From JAVBKB01 sp031554275 (lineage in GTDB: Bacteria; Bacillota; Bacilli; JARBTR01): a DNA stretch of 6,705 bases. Below, in pieces: positions 1-5,358 of this stretch; position 1 is the first letter of the stretch; each line of letters opens with the position of its first letter. The DNA is taken from positions 1-6,705 of the forward strand of contig JAVBKB010000057.1 of assembly GCA_031554275.1 (NCBI GenBank). The letters are read 5' to 3'. A model generated the notes under the pieces. The model was not told where the DNA came from, ran no database searches, and was given only the letters and a program-made list of their open reading frames with translations. The position numbers were made by a program, and so were the translations under genes.

Positions 1-105
1 ACCACATTGTTAATAACCAATTAATTGTATAAAGTGGTCAGCATGAAATCAGAAGGTGGTAAGAAATGAAGAAATTTATAGTTCCATTAGCAATATTGAT
101 AGCTC
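1..105. repeat. Terminal direct repeat, left copy (105 bp, identical to 6601-6705)
   Basis: These 105 bases are identical, base for base, to the last 105 bases of the window. The repeat covers the leader, ribosome binding site and first 40 coding bases of the first family-A gene. An exact overlap that runs to both window ends is what a circular contig, or a contig closed through a tandem repeat, looks like. The related copy at 5254-5358 has already diverged, so exact identity here argues for the same sequence being read twice or for a very recent duplication. Confidence 0.97.
7..33 (+). promoter_or_regulatory. Possible sigma-A-type promoter ahead of the first family-A gene
   Basis: A TTGTTA hexamer (7-12) and a TATAAA hexamer (28-33) are separated by 15 bases, shorter than the usual 17. 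The spacer holds a 10-base palindrome, CAATTAATTG (18-27), and ACCAC at 1-5 is complementary to GTGGT at 34-38. This is the only leader in the window where both hexamers are plausible. Homology to the leader of the 5284 gene begins only at base 36, so that copy lacks this putative promoter. Confidence 0.25.
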
Positions 106-794
106 TAATTGCAGGTGTCATTATTATCATGCAAATGAATAATGAAAATGCAGAAGAAAGTTCAAATAAGCCTATAGGGGAAGTTAATTCTCAAAAAGAA
201 ATCACATCTGAAAGTAATGTAGGTACAAGTGAAAACGAAAAACCTCCTGGTCCCAACAATGATTCAAGTGAAAATGTTGGGGGTCCTCCAGAAGATACCC
301 AAGAACCAAGAGAGGAGCTTGTGATTATCGTACCAACTGAAACAATTCTTTGTACAAAGGATAATCCTAATCAAGCAGGTATTCTAGCGTACATTCAAAA
401 GAATATTAATCCGAATATCAATGAAGAAACTTGCTATATAGAAAACCCGAATTGGGATTGGCAATCTCTGTATATGGATTTTCATGAGACAATTGGTGAC
501 TTTAGAACCAATAGCGTACTGAAAGTAGCTATTAAAGATGGGAACGTAACAAAAATTATTAACCATCTAAAAGAGTTTGATAAAGACATTGAACCACCAA
601 AATTCAATGAAGAAAAGACTATCGAAAAGGCAAAAAAGCTTGCCATTGGGGGCAACTCAGATACAGTTGATGAACAAACAATTATTAAACAATACGATAT
701 TAAGGAAAAAAAGTTTTATATACATGTGAAAACGGTTTTCAAAGATTCAGAGGGTTTGTTCTATGCAACAGGGTTCGATTATGAAGTGGATTAG
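66..794 (+). CDS. Family-A membrane-anchored protein, copy 1 (function unknown)
   Basis: This encodes a 242-residue protein. Residues 4-23 form one hydrophobic segment after a Lys-Lys start, read as an uncleaved signal anchor with the rest outside the cell. Residues about 25-85 are a Ser/Asn/Glu/Pro-rich linker. The C-terminal domain (about 86-242) carries Cys96 and Cys123, a C-x26-C pair kept in all copies, then the motif EEKTIEKAKKLA (182-193) and a last stretch ending KDSEGLFYATGFDYEV. That last part, a helix followed by two strands, is faintly PepSY-like, but I would not assign it to that family. The AAGGTGG at 53-59 lies 6 bases before ATG 66, which fixes the start. The next paralogue follows after 72 bases in the same direction, with no obvious terminator. 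The family is not one I recognise. A role as an immunity-type surface protein is inferred only from copy number and the toxin-tip remnant downstream. Confidence 0.92.
   Translation: MKKFIVPLAILIALIAGVIIIMQMNNENAEESSNKPIGEVNSQKEITSESNVGTSENEKPPGPNNDSSENVGGPPEDTQEPREELVIIVPTETILCTKDNPNQAGILAYIQKNINPNINEETCYIENPNWDWQSLYMDFHETIGDFRTNSVLKVAIKDGNVTKIINHLKEFDKDIEPPKFNEEKTIEKAKKLAIGGNSDTVDEQTIIKQYDIKEKKFYIHVKTVFKDSEGLFYATGFDYEVD
183..249 (+). repeat. 67-bp tract identical to 990-1056 (copy 1/copy 2 linker)
   Basis: Within the linker-coding part of the first two family-A genes, 183-249 and 990-1056 are identical for 67 bases. The flanking codons and the membrane-anchor codons of the same two genes differ clearly. 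A fast-evolving, low-complexity linker should be the least conserved part, so identity here suggests recent gene conversion between neighbours. Confidence 0.85.
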
Positions 795-866
795 AAAGCA
801 TTCCTTTTAAAAGTCTTTGAGTATCAAAACAAATCTTTCAAAACATCACAATAAGGAATCGAAATA

Positions 867-1601
867 ATGAAGAAATTTATAGTTCCGTTAACAATATTGG
901 TATTGGTAGCTCTAATTACAGGCATCATTTTTATCATGCAAATGAAAACTGATCTTTCACAAGTAGGTTCAAAGAAGCCTGCAGAAGGGGTTAATTCTCA
1001 AAAAGAAATCACATCTGAAAGTAATGTAGGTACAAGTGAAAACGAAAAACCTCCTGAAACTAAAAATGATTCGAGTGAAAATGTTGGGGGCCCTCCAAAA
1101 GATAATCAAGAACCAAGAGAGGAGCTTGTGATTATCGTACCAAATGAAACAATTCTCTGTACGAAGGATAATCCTAATCAAGCAGGTATTCTAGCATACA
1201 TTCAAAAGAATATTAATCCGAATATCAATGAAGAAACTTGCTATATAGAAAACCCGGATTGGGATGCACAAAACTTAATAATGGATATCTCGGAGCGGGT
1301 AGGTGACTTTAGAACCTTCAGTGGACTAGTTGTTAATATTAAAGCAGGTAAAGTGGTAAATATAATAAATCATTTGGAAAATTTAGAGAAGGATATTGAG
1401 GTTCCAGAATTCAATGAAGAAAAGACGATAGAAAAAGCGAAAAAGCTCGCTGTTGGTGGCAATCCAGATACAGTTGATGAACAAACAATCATTAAACAAT
1501 ACGATATTGATGAAAAAAAGTTTTATATCCATGTGAAAACAGTATTCAAAGATTCTGAAGGTCTGTTCTATGCAAAAGGATTTGATTATGAAGTGAAGTA
1601 G
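867..1601 (+). CDS. Family-A membrane-anchored protein, copy 2 (function unknown)
   Basis: This encodes 244 residues with the same layout as the first copy: Lys-Lys start, hydrophobic anchor at about 4-25 (two residues longer), an acidic Ser/Asn/Pro-rich linker, and a C-terminal domain with Cys98 and Cys125. The linker and the first part of the domain are almost identical to copy 1. The central block, from the residues after NPDWD to about VPEF, is strongly altered (for example MDISERVGDFRTFSG against MDFHETIGDFRTNSV). The last 60 residues are again nearly identical. This patchwork implies recombination or selection on the middle of the domain. AAGGA at 853-857 precedes ATG 867 by 9 bases. 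The 19 bases after the TAG stop match those after the 5284 gene at 16 positions, so these two copies share an ancestral 3' flank. Confidence 0.92.
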   Translation: MKKFIVPLTILVLVALITGIIFIMQMKTDLSQVGSKKPAEGVNSQKEITSESNVGTSENEKPPETKNDSSENVGGPPKDNQEPREELVIIVPNETILCTKDNPNQAGILAYIQKNINPNINEETCYIENPDWDAQNLIMDISERVGDFRTFSGLVVNIKAGKVVNIINHLENLEKDIEVPEFNEEKTIEKAKKLAVGGNPDTVDEQTIIKQYDIDEKKFYIHVKTVFKDSEGLFYAKGFDYEVK

Positions 1602-1611
1602 ACCCATTAAC

Positions 1612-1768
1612 TTGGCAACTGGCTGGGTTACCGAAAGTGGCAATAGGTACTACCATCATCCCAATGGTGCGATGGCAACTGGCTGGGTTACCGAAAGTGG
1701 CAATAGGCTACCTACATCCGAATGGTGTCATGGCAACAGGGTGGGTCAATATTGGAGGGGAAAAGTAA
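1612..1768 (+). pseudogene. Remnant of a choline-binding-type cell-wall repeat protein, frameshifted
   Basis: The translation from 1612 gives ATGWVTESGNRYYHHPNGAM and a second ATGWVTESGNR. After base 1708 the sense continues only in another frame (TAC 1709 onward) as YLHPNGVMATGWVNIGGEK, ending at TAA 1766-1768. This is the roughly 20-residue Gly-Trp/aromatic repeat of choline-binding or glucan-binding wall proteins, about two and a half units, joined by a frameshift. Comparing AGGTACTAC in unit 1 with AGGCTAC in unit 2 suggests a 2-base deletion. There is no signal peptide, catalytic domain or ribosome binding site, so this is the 3' end of a larger lost gene. Such repeats normally hold exported enzymes or toxins to teichoic acid or wall polymers. 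It ends 22 bases before the third family-A gene. Confidence 0.8.
1613..1707 (+). repeat. 60-bp tandem repeat units of the wall-binding remnant
   Basis: Bases 1613-1647 and 1673-1707 are an exact 35-base direct repeat at a 60-base (20-codon) period. A third, diverged unit starts at 1731, only 58 bases after the second, which locates the 2-base loss between units 2 and 3. The repeat is a coding repeat of the cell-wall-binding motif, not a mobile or regulatory element. Confidence 0.9.
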
Positions 1769-1777
1769 TACAAGCAA

Positions 1778-1783
1778 GGGAGG
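1778..1783 (+). promoter_or_regulatory. Ribosome binding site fixing the start at ATG 1791
   Basis: GGGAGG lies 7 bases before ATG 1791. An upstream in-frame ATG at 1722 sits inside the wall-binding repeat remnant, has no such site, and would put 23 unrelated hydrophilic residues ahead of the membrane anchor. The 1791 start is therefore preferred. Confidence 0.85.
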
Positions 1784-1790
1784 CAAAAAT

Positions 1791-2486
1791 ATGAATAAAA
1801 TTATAGTTCTGATAATCACTTTTTTATTGGTTATTGTAATTGTTTTCAGTGGCTATCAAATAATAAAGAATAAAAAGGCTAGAGACTCATATGACAAACC
1901 GGTTGTGATTGAAAAGACATTTGAAAATGCTTCAACGACCAATGAAGATGTCGAACAAATTGAAGGTACTGTTGAAGATACAACCAACAAACAAGATTTG
2001 GAACAAGATTTCCAAACACTTGTACCTGAAATAGACATAACATGTACAAAAGAAACCCCTAATTATTCGACAATTTTTGACTACATTCAAAAAAACATTG
2101 ATACAGAAATAAATGAAGCCAGTTGTTATATTAAAGAACCGAATTGGGATGGACAATTTATTTATATGGATGTACATGAAAAGATCGGTGATTTTAGCAC
2201 AAATAGTTTACTTACGATTTCAATAAGAGATGGAAAAATAAAAAAATTTATAAATCATCTAAAAGAATTTAATAAAGATATTGAAGTTCCAGAATTTGAT
2301 GAGGAAAAGACAATTGAAAAAGCAAAGAACCTTGCAATTGGTGGAAGTAAAGATAAAGTTGATGAGCAAACAATCATTAAGCAATACGATATAGAGGCAA
2401 AGAAGTTTTATATTTATGTGAAAACGGTTTTCCAAGATTCAGAGGGATTATTCTACGGAACAGAATATGAATATGAAGTCAAGTAG
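1791..2486 (+). CDS. Family-A membrane-anchored protein, divergent copy 3 (function unknown)
   Basis: This encodes 231 residues and is the most diverged family-A member. The hydrophobic anchor is at about 3-20, followed by a basic patch (KNKKAR, about 26-31) that supports an N-in or stop-transfer orientation. The linker is Glu/Thr-rich and unrelated in sequence to those of the other copies. The C-terminal domain keeps Cys85 and Cys112 with the same C-x26-C spacing, EEKTIEKAKNLAIGG, VDEQTIIKQYDI and the DSEGLFY ending. Conservation of the cysteine pair and the C-terminal block against a replaced anchor and linker marks the domain as the functional part. The gene follows the wall-binding remnant and precedes the toxin-tip remnant. 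Neither copy 1 nor copy 2 has that context, so this copy probably arrived or was retained with different neighbours. Confidence 0.92.
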   Translation: MNKIIVLIITFLLVIVIVFSGYQIIKNKKARDSYDKPVVIEKTFENASTTNEDVEQIEGTVEDTTNKQDLEQDFQTLVPEIDITCTKETPNYSTIFDYIQKNIDTEINEASCYIKEPNWDGQFIYMDVHEKIGDFSTNSLLTISIRDGKIKKFINHLKEFNKDIEVPEFDEEKTIEKAKNLAIGGSKDKVDEQTIIKQYDIEAKKFYIYVKTVFQDSEGLFYGTEYEYEVK

Positions 2487-2522
2487 AGATTGTGGTGGTA
2501 GTCTAAAAATCGGATAAGTTAA

Positions 2523-2953
2523 ATAGATGAGTATTTTATTAACAAACCCAACCCTACTTTAATGGAAGTTGAAAGAATTCTAAAGACAAATTTTTTTGCA
2601 TAATTTCCCGAACCATTACAGCAGGAATAGGTATAATAAGCCACTGCCAAGTAGTATCAGAGATGCTGAGGGAATGGAATTTGAAAATCAGGGTAGCGAT
2701 GGTGCAAAATATCATCAAAAGCAAAACAGATGGTGGTGAAAATATCAAATTCGTTCATCATGATGGGAAAAGAGAAATTGTCTTTTATAGTACTGGAGTT
2801 GTAAACAATAGCGCCGAAGACGTAGGAACCTATAATTTTGGTAAAGCTGGTGTTAATCATAATGCTTTAGATGTGGCTCCGTATTTGTTATTTGGAAATA
2901 ATACGTATGACTCAACTACACTTATACAACGTTTAAAATTAGCAGTTGATTAA
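2523..2953 (+). pseudogene. C-terminal remnant resembling an RHS-type polymorphic toxin tip, two frameshifts
   Basis: Three frames must be joined. Frame 3 from 2523 reads NPTLMEVERILKTNFF up to the seven-T run at 2601-2607. Frame 1 (2584-2736) reads NRYNKPLPSSIRDAEG, then EFENQGSDGAKYHQKQN. Frame 2 reads GGENIKFVHHDGKREIVF to GTYNFGKAG, then NALDVAPYLLFGN, ending at TAA 2951-2953. The second shift lies near 2723-2730, next to an A run, and looks like one extra base. Motifs of the type AKYH-x-KQN, FVH-x-DG-x-RE, GTYNF and D-x-x-PYLLFGN resemble the C-terminal ends I recall from RHS and related polymorphic toxins. No catalytic residues can be assigned. The longest single reading frame is 2663-2953 (96 residues), but its ATG has no good ribosome binding site and its first 20 or so residues are out of frame with the motifs. 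No N-terminal delivery domain is present. The ankyrin lipoprotein gene starts 13 bases later, as an immunity gene would. Confidence 0.6.
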
Positions 2954-2954
2954 C

Positions 2955-2960
2955 AGGAGG
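2955..2960 (+). promoter_or_regulatory. Ribosome binding site fixing a GTG start at 2967
   Basis: AGGAGG lies 6 bases before GTG 2967. The longer in-frame TTG at 2946 overlaps the toxin-tip remnant and would disrupt the lipoprotein signal with an Asn-Arg-Arg extension. The paralogue at 3953 also begins with GTG-AAA/AAG at the same position relative to the lipobox. Confidence 0.85.
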
Positions 2961-2966
2961 ATAGTT

Positions 2967-3866
2967 GTGAAGATTGGTATTTTAATACTTACAATAACAA
3001 TGTTACTTTTCGGTTGTAGTCAAAACACTGTTTCTAATGCAAAATATGATCAATTCACAATCAAACACTCTTTAACAGTAGACTATACAGAGTCAGATTA
3101 TGCTAAATCGACAGAGCTAATTGATGCGATCTAGAAAAATGATACAAAGCGAATTGATGAAATACTGGACAGTGAGCCAGAAATAAACTGTCCCAACATT
3201 GCTGAGAGAAAAGATGGCTACAACATAATCACCCCATTAGAAGTTGCCTGTGAAAATGGTGATTTAGAAACTGCCAAGATGTTAATAAAGAAAGGTGCAT
3301 ATGTAAAGCATATTGAAGGTGAAGAGTGTTCAAGTCACAGGTATTCTTCTCCATTAAGTTATTCTTTAAGAACGTATCATCCAAATGACTTCGAGATGGT
3401 GCAGTTACTCTTGCGAGAGGGTGCTACTCCAAATGACTATCAAAACAATGAAAATGAAGAGGCCCCAATTATACTAGCGTTAAAAATAGTAACAGCTGAT
3501 GATGATCAGATTGCTTTAGCTGTATCAACAAAGATTTTCAAACTCTTGGAGAAAAATGGCGCAGATTTAGATGAAGAGAGGAAGTTTGGTTTCACTGGCG
3601 GCAACGTTCTCACCTATGCTGCTCTGGGAAATAATCTTGAACTTGTTAAATACCTAGTAGAAGAGAAAGACAAAGATGTAAACTGGGCAGATAAAACTGG
3701 AGGAACTCCATTAATGCTTTCGATGTTTACAGATAACGATCCAGTTGTAACAGAATATCTTTTGGAAAAAGGCGCAGACAAAACAATTGTAGACCAATTT
3801 GGCAAAACGGCAATGGATTATGCAGAGGAAAATGGAAACAATGAAGCCATTAAATTATTAAGATAG
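2967..3866 (+). pseudogene. Ankyrin-repeat lipoprotein, copy 1, interrupted by an in-frame TAG
   Basis: The gene would encode 299 residues, exactly the length of the intact copy at 3953. A hydrophobic signal with lipobox LLFGC puts the lipidated Cys at residue 17. After a Tyr/Thr-rich spacer come about six to seven ankyrin-type helix pairs (TPLEVACENGDLETAKML, then NVLTYAALGNNLELVKYL, then GTPLMLSMFTDND). Codon 56 is TAG (3132-3134), where the paralogues read AGA (ATC-AGA-GAG or ATC-AGA-GAT). The frame is otherwise open to the TAG at 3864-3866. A peptide starting at ATG 3279 would lack the signal and first repeats, so the product is probably non-functional. Position directly after the toxin-tip remnant, and the known use of ankyrin proteins as polymorphic-toxin immunity proteins, suggest it was the cognate immunity gene. 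A sequencing error at one base cannot be excluded. Confidence 0.85.
3219..3331 (+). repeat. Near-identical 113-bp tract shared with 4202-4314
   Basis: Between the first and second ankyrin genes, 3219-3271 equals 4202-4254 (53 bases) and 3282-3331 equals 4265-4314 (50 bases), separated by a short diverged interval. It covers ankyrin repeat 2. Immediately after it, at the codons following GEECS, the two proteins diverge sharply, so this is a likely recombination or conversion edge. Confidence 0.85.
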
Positions 3867-3940
3867 TGTTGGAAAAATGGATAAAGCGATTTTTAATATG
3901 GGTCCAAATAAAGATGTCATCGTCATTACTCTGTATATTT

Positions 3941-3946
3941 GGAGGG
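3941..3946 (+). promoter_or_regulatory. Ribosome binding site fixing a GTG start at 3953
   Basis: GGAGGG lies 6 bases before GTG 3953. An in-frame TTG at 3866 would add 29 residues with charged and hydrophilic sequence before the lipoprotein signal. The 3953 start gives a signal peptide that aligns residue for residue with the other two ankyrin genes. Confidence 0.85.
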
Positions 3947-3952
3947 AAAAAC

Positions 3953-4852
3953 GTGAAATTTGCTGTATTAATAATGGTAACTTCAATATTGCTTTTCGGT
4001 TGCAACCAAACAGTTTCAAATACAAAGTATGACCAATATACAATCAAACACTCACTAACCACAGATTATACAGAGTCGGATTATGAAAGATCGGCAGAGC
4101 TGATAGATGCGATCAGAGAGAATGATACAAATCAAATTGATAAAATATTAGATAGTAATCCTGAAATAAACTGCCCCAACATAGCTGAGAGAAAAAACGA
4201 TTACAACATAATCACCCCATTAGAAGTTGCCTGTGAAAATGGTGATTTAGAAACGGTCAAAAAATTAATAAAGAAAGGTGCATATGTAAAGCATATTGAA
4301 GGTGAAGAGTGTTCTTTTGCGGGATATGCTTCCCCATTGAGTTTTGTATTATTTAAGTATCATTCAAATGACTATGAAATGGTAAAGTTACTATTGCAAG
4401 AAGGTGTCACACCTAATGACTATCTAAACAATGAAAATGAAGAGGTTTCAATTATATTGGCGCTACAGATGGTTACCACCGATCAAATTGATCCGAAGGC
4501 TTTAATTAATACAACAAAGATTTTCAAACTCTTGGAGAAAAATGGTGCAGATTTAGATGCAAAGTCGAAGTTTAGTTTTGGTGGTGGGAATGCTCTCATA
4601 TATGCAGCAATGGGAAATAATTTAGAGCTAGTAAAATACCTAGTTGAAGAGAAAGACAAAGATGTGAACTGGCCAGATAATACTGGAGGAACACCATTAA
4701 TGCTATCAGCGTTTACAGATGATTATCCAGTTGTAACAGAATATCTCTTGGAAAAAGGTGCAGACAAAACAATAGTTGATCAATTCGGCAAGACAGCAAT
4801 GGATTATGCAGAGGAAGAAGGAACTAGGGAAGCCATTAAATTATTAAAATAG
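3953..4852 (+). CDS. Ankyrin-repeat lipoprotein, copy 2 (intact)
   Basis: This encodes 299 residues. Residues 1-17 form a type II signal peptide ending in LLFGC, so the mature protein should be lipid-anchored at Cys17 on the outer face of the membrane. A spacer (18-45) rich in Tyr, Thr and Asp leads into ankyrin-type repeats at about 50-73, 87-113, 127-155, 165-202, 213-239, 246-273 and 279-299. Recognisable consensus pieces are TPLEVACENGDLETVKKL, ALIYAAMGNNLELVKYL and EYLLEKGADKTIVD. Repeats 3 and 4 are the most irregular and differ most from copy 1. Ankyrin folds bind other proteins and have no catalytic activity of their own. Export as a lipoprotein is less usual for them. It sits in a tandem run of three paralogues behind a toxin-tip remnant, so an immunity role is the leading inference. 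Binding of another surface partner is the alternative. Confidence 0.93.
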   Translation: MKFAVLIMVTSILLFGCNQTVSNTKYDQYTIKHSLTTDYTESDYERSAELIDAIRENDTNQIDKILDSNPEINCPNIAERKNDYNIITPLEVACENGDLETVKKLIKKGAYVKHIEGEECSFAGYASPLSFVLFKYHSNDYEMVKLLLQEGVTPNDYLNNENEEVSIILALQMVTTDQIDPKALINTTKIFKLLEKNGADLDAKSKFSFGGGNALIYAAMGNNLELVKYLVEEKDKDVNWPDNTGGTPLMLSAFTDDYPVVTEYLLEKGADKTIVDQFGKTAMDYAEEEGTREAIKLLK

Positions 4853-4905
4853 CGCTAGAAAAATGGATTAAGTGATTTTAATACTCTGTACAGTGGGAGG
4901 TAAAA

Positions 4906-5280
4906 ATGAGATTTGCAGTCTTAATACTAACAATAACATCGCTGCTTTTCGGTTGTAGCCAAACTGTTTCAAAAACAAAGTACGACCAATATACAATCAA
5001 ACACTCACTAACCACAGACTATACAGAGGCGGATTATGCTAAATCAACAGAGCTAATTGGTGCTATCAGAGATAATGATACAAAGCAAATTGATAGAATA
5101 TTATCCAGCAACCCTGAAGTAAACTGCCCCAATAGTACAGAAATCACAGATAAATATGACGTTGTAACTCTTTTAGAAGTTGCTTGCCAAAAAGGGGATT
5201 TGGAAACAGTCAAGAAATTAATAAAGAAAGGTGCCTATGTAAAGTATATCGAGGGTCAGCATGAAATCAAAAGGTGGTAA
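4906..5280 (+). CDS. Ankyrin-repeat lipoprotein, copy 3, truncated at the 3' end
   Basis: This encodes 124 residues against 299 for the intact paralogue. ATG 4906 follows GGGAGG (4895-4900) by 5 bases. The signal peptide ends in LLFGC with Cys17, and the sequence follows the paralogues through the first two ankyrin repeats to residue 117 (YVKYIEG). It then switches at about base 5254 to QHEIKRW and stops. The switch is where the DNA becomes the leader of the next family-A gene (homologous to bases 36 onward), so a recombination event removed the remaining two thirds. The TAA stop (5278-5280) directly follows the next gene's ribosome binding site and is 3 bases from its ATG, so the two are probably translationally coupled. 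Two ankyrin repeats alone rarely fold stably. The product may be non-functional, though it could still be secreted and lipidated. Confidence 0.85.
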   Translation: MRFAVLILTITSLLFGCSQTVSKTKYDQYTIKHSLTTDYTEADYAKSTELIGAIRDNDTKQIDRILSSNPEVNCPNSTEITDKYDVVTLLEVACQKGDLETVKKLIKKGAYVKYIEGQHEIKRW

Positions 5281-5358
5281 GAAATGAAGAAATTTATATT
5301 TCTAATGGCAATATTGATAGCTTTAATTGCAGGTGTCATTATTATCATGCAAATGAAT
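5254..5358 (+). repeat. Leader-plus-anchor repeat of family A, diverged copy of 36-140
   Basis: Bases 5254-5358 align without gaps to 36-140, with about six mismatches in 105 positions. The block includes the ribosome binding site, the ATG and the membrane-anchor codons. Upstream of it the two loci are unrelated: here the sequence is ankyrin coding DNA, at the left end it is the putative promoter region. The left edge of the block therefore marks the recombination junction that cut the third ankyrin gene. Confidence 0.88.

Noticed and set aside
43..69. Eight-codon upstream frame (MKSEGGKK) whose TGA overlaps the family-A ATG, also present at 5261-5287 as MKSKGGKK
   Set aside because: It has no ribosome binding site of its own. 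The pattern follows from conservation of the downstream ribosome binding site, and the one difference is a missense change. I cannot support it as a leader peptide.
606..791. Firm assignment of the family-A C-terminus to PepSY
   Set aside because: The helix plus strand order is suggestive, but the family's usual motif positions could not be matched by eye. A profile search would be needed.
1722..1790. Earlier ATG for the third family-A gene
   Set aside because: It lies in the wall-binding repeat remnant in a shifted frame. The GGGAGG-ATG at 1791 gives the expected anchor at the N-terminus.
1612..1794. The 60-codon frame over the repeat remnant as a real small gene
   Set aside because: After the second repeat it leaves the repeat frame. 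It starts at TTG with no ribosome binding site, and the true continuation is in another frame ending at 1768.
3132..3134. TAG as a recoded or suppressed codon
   Set aside because: TAG is the ordinary terminator of most genes in this window, including all four family-A genes, so a sense reading is unlikely.
384..3805. Several minus-strand reading frames of 60-86 codons
   Set aside because: They lie opposite well-supported + strand genes or remnants, lack ribosome binding sites, and give Phe/Ile-rich translations typical of antisense reading through Lys/Asn/Glu codons.
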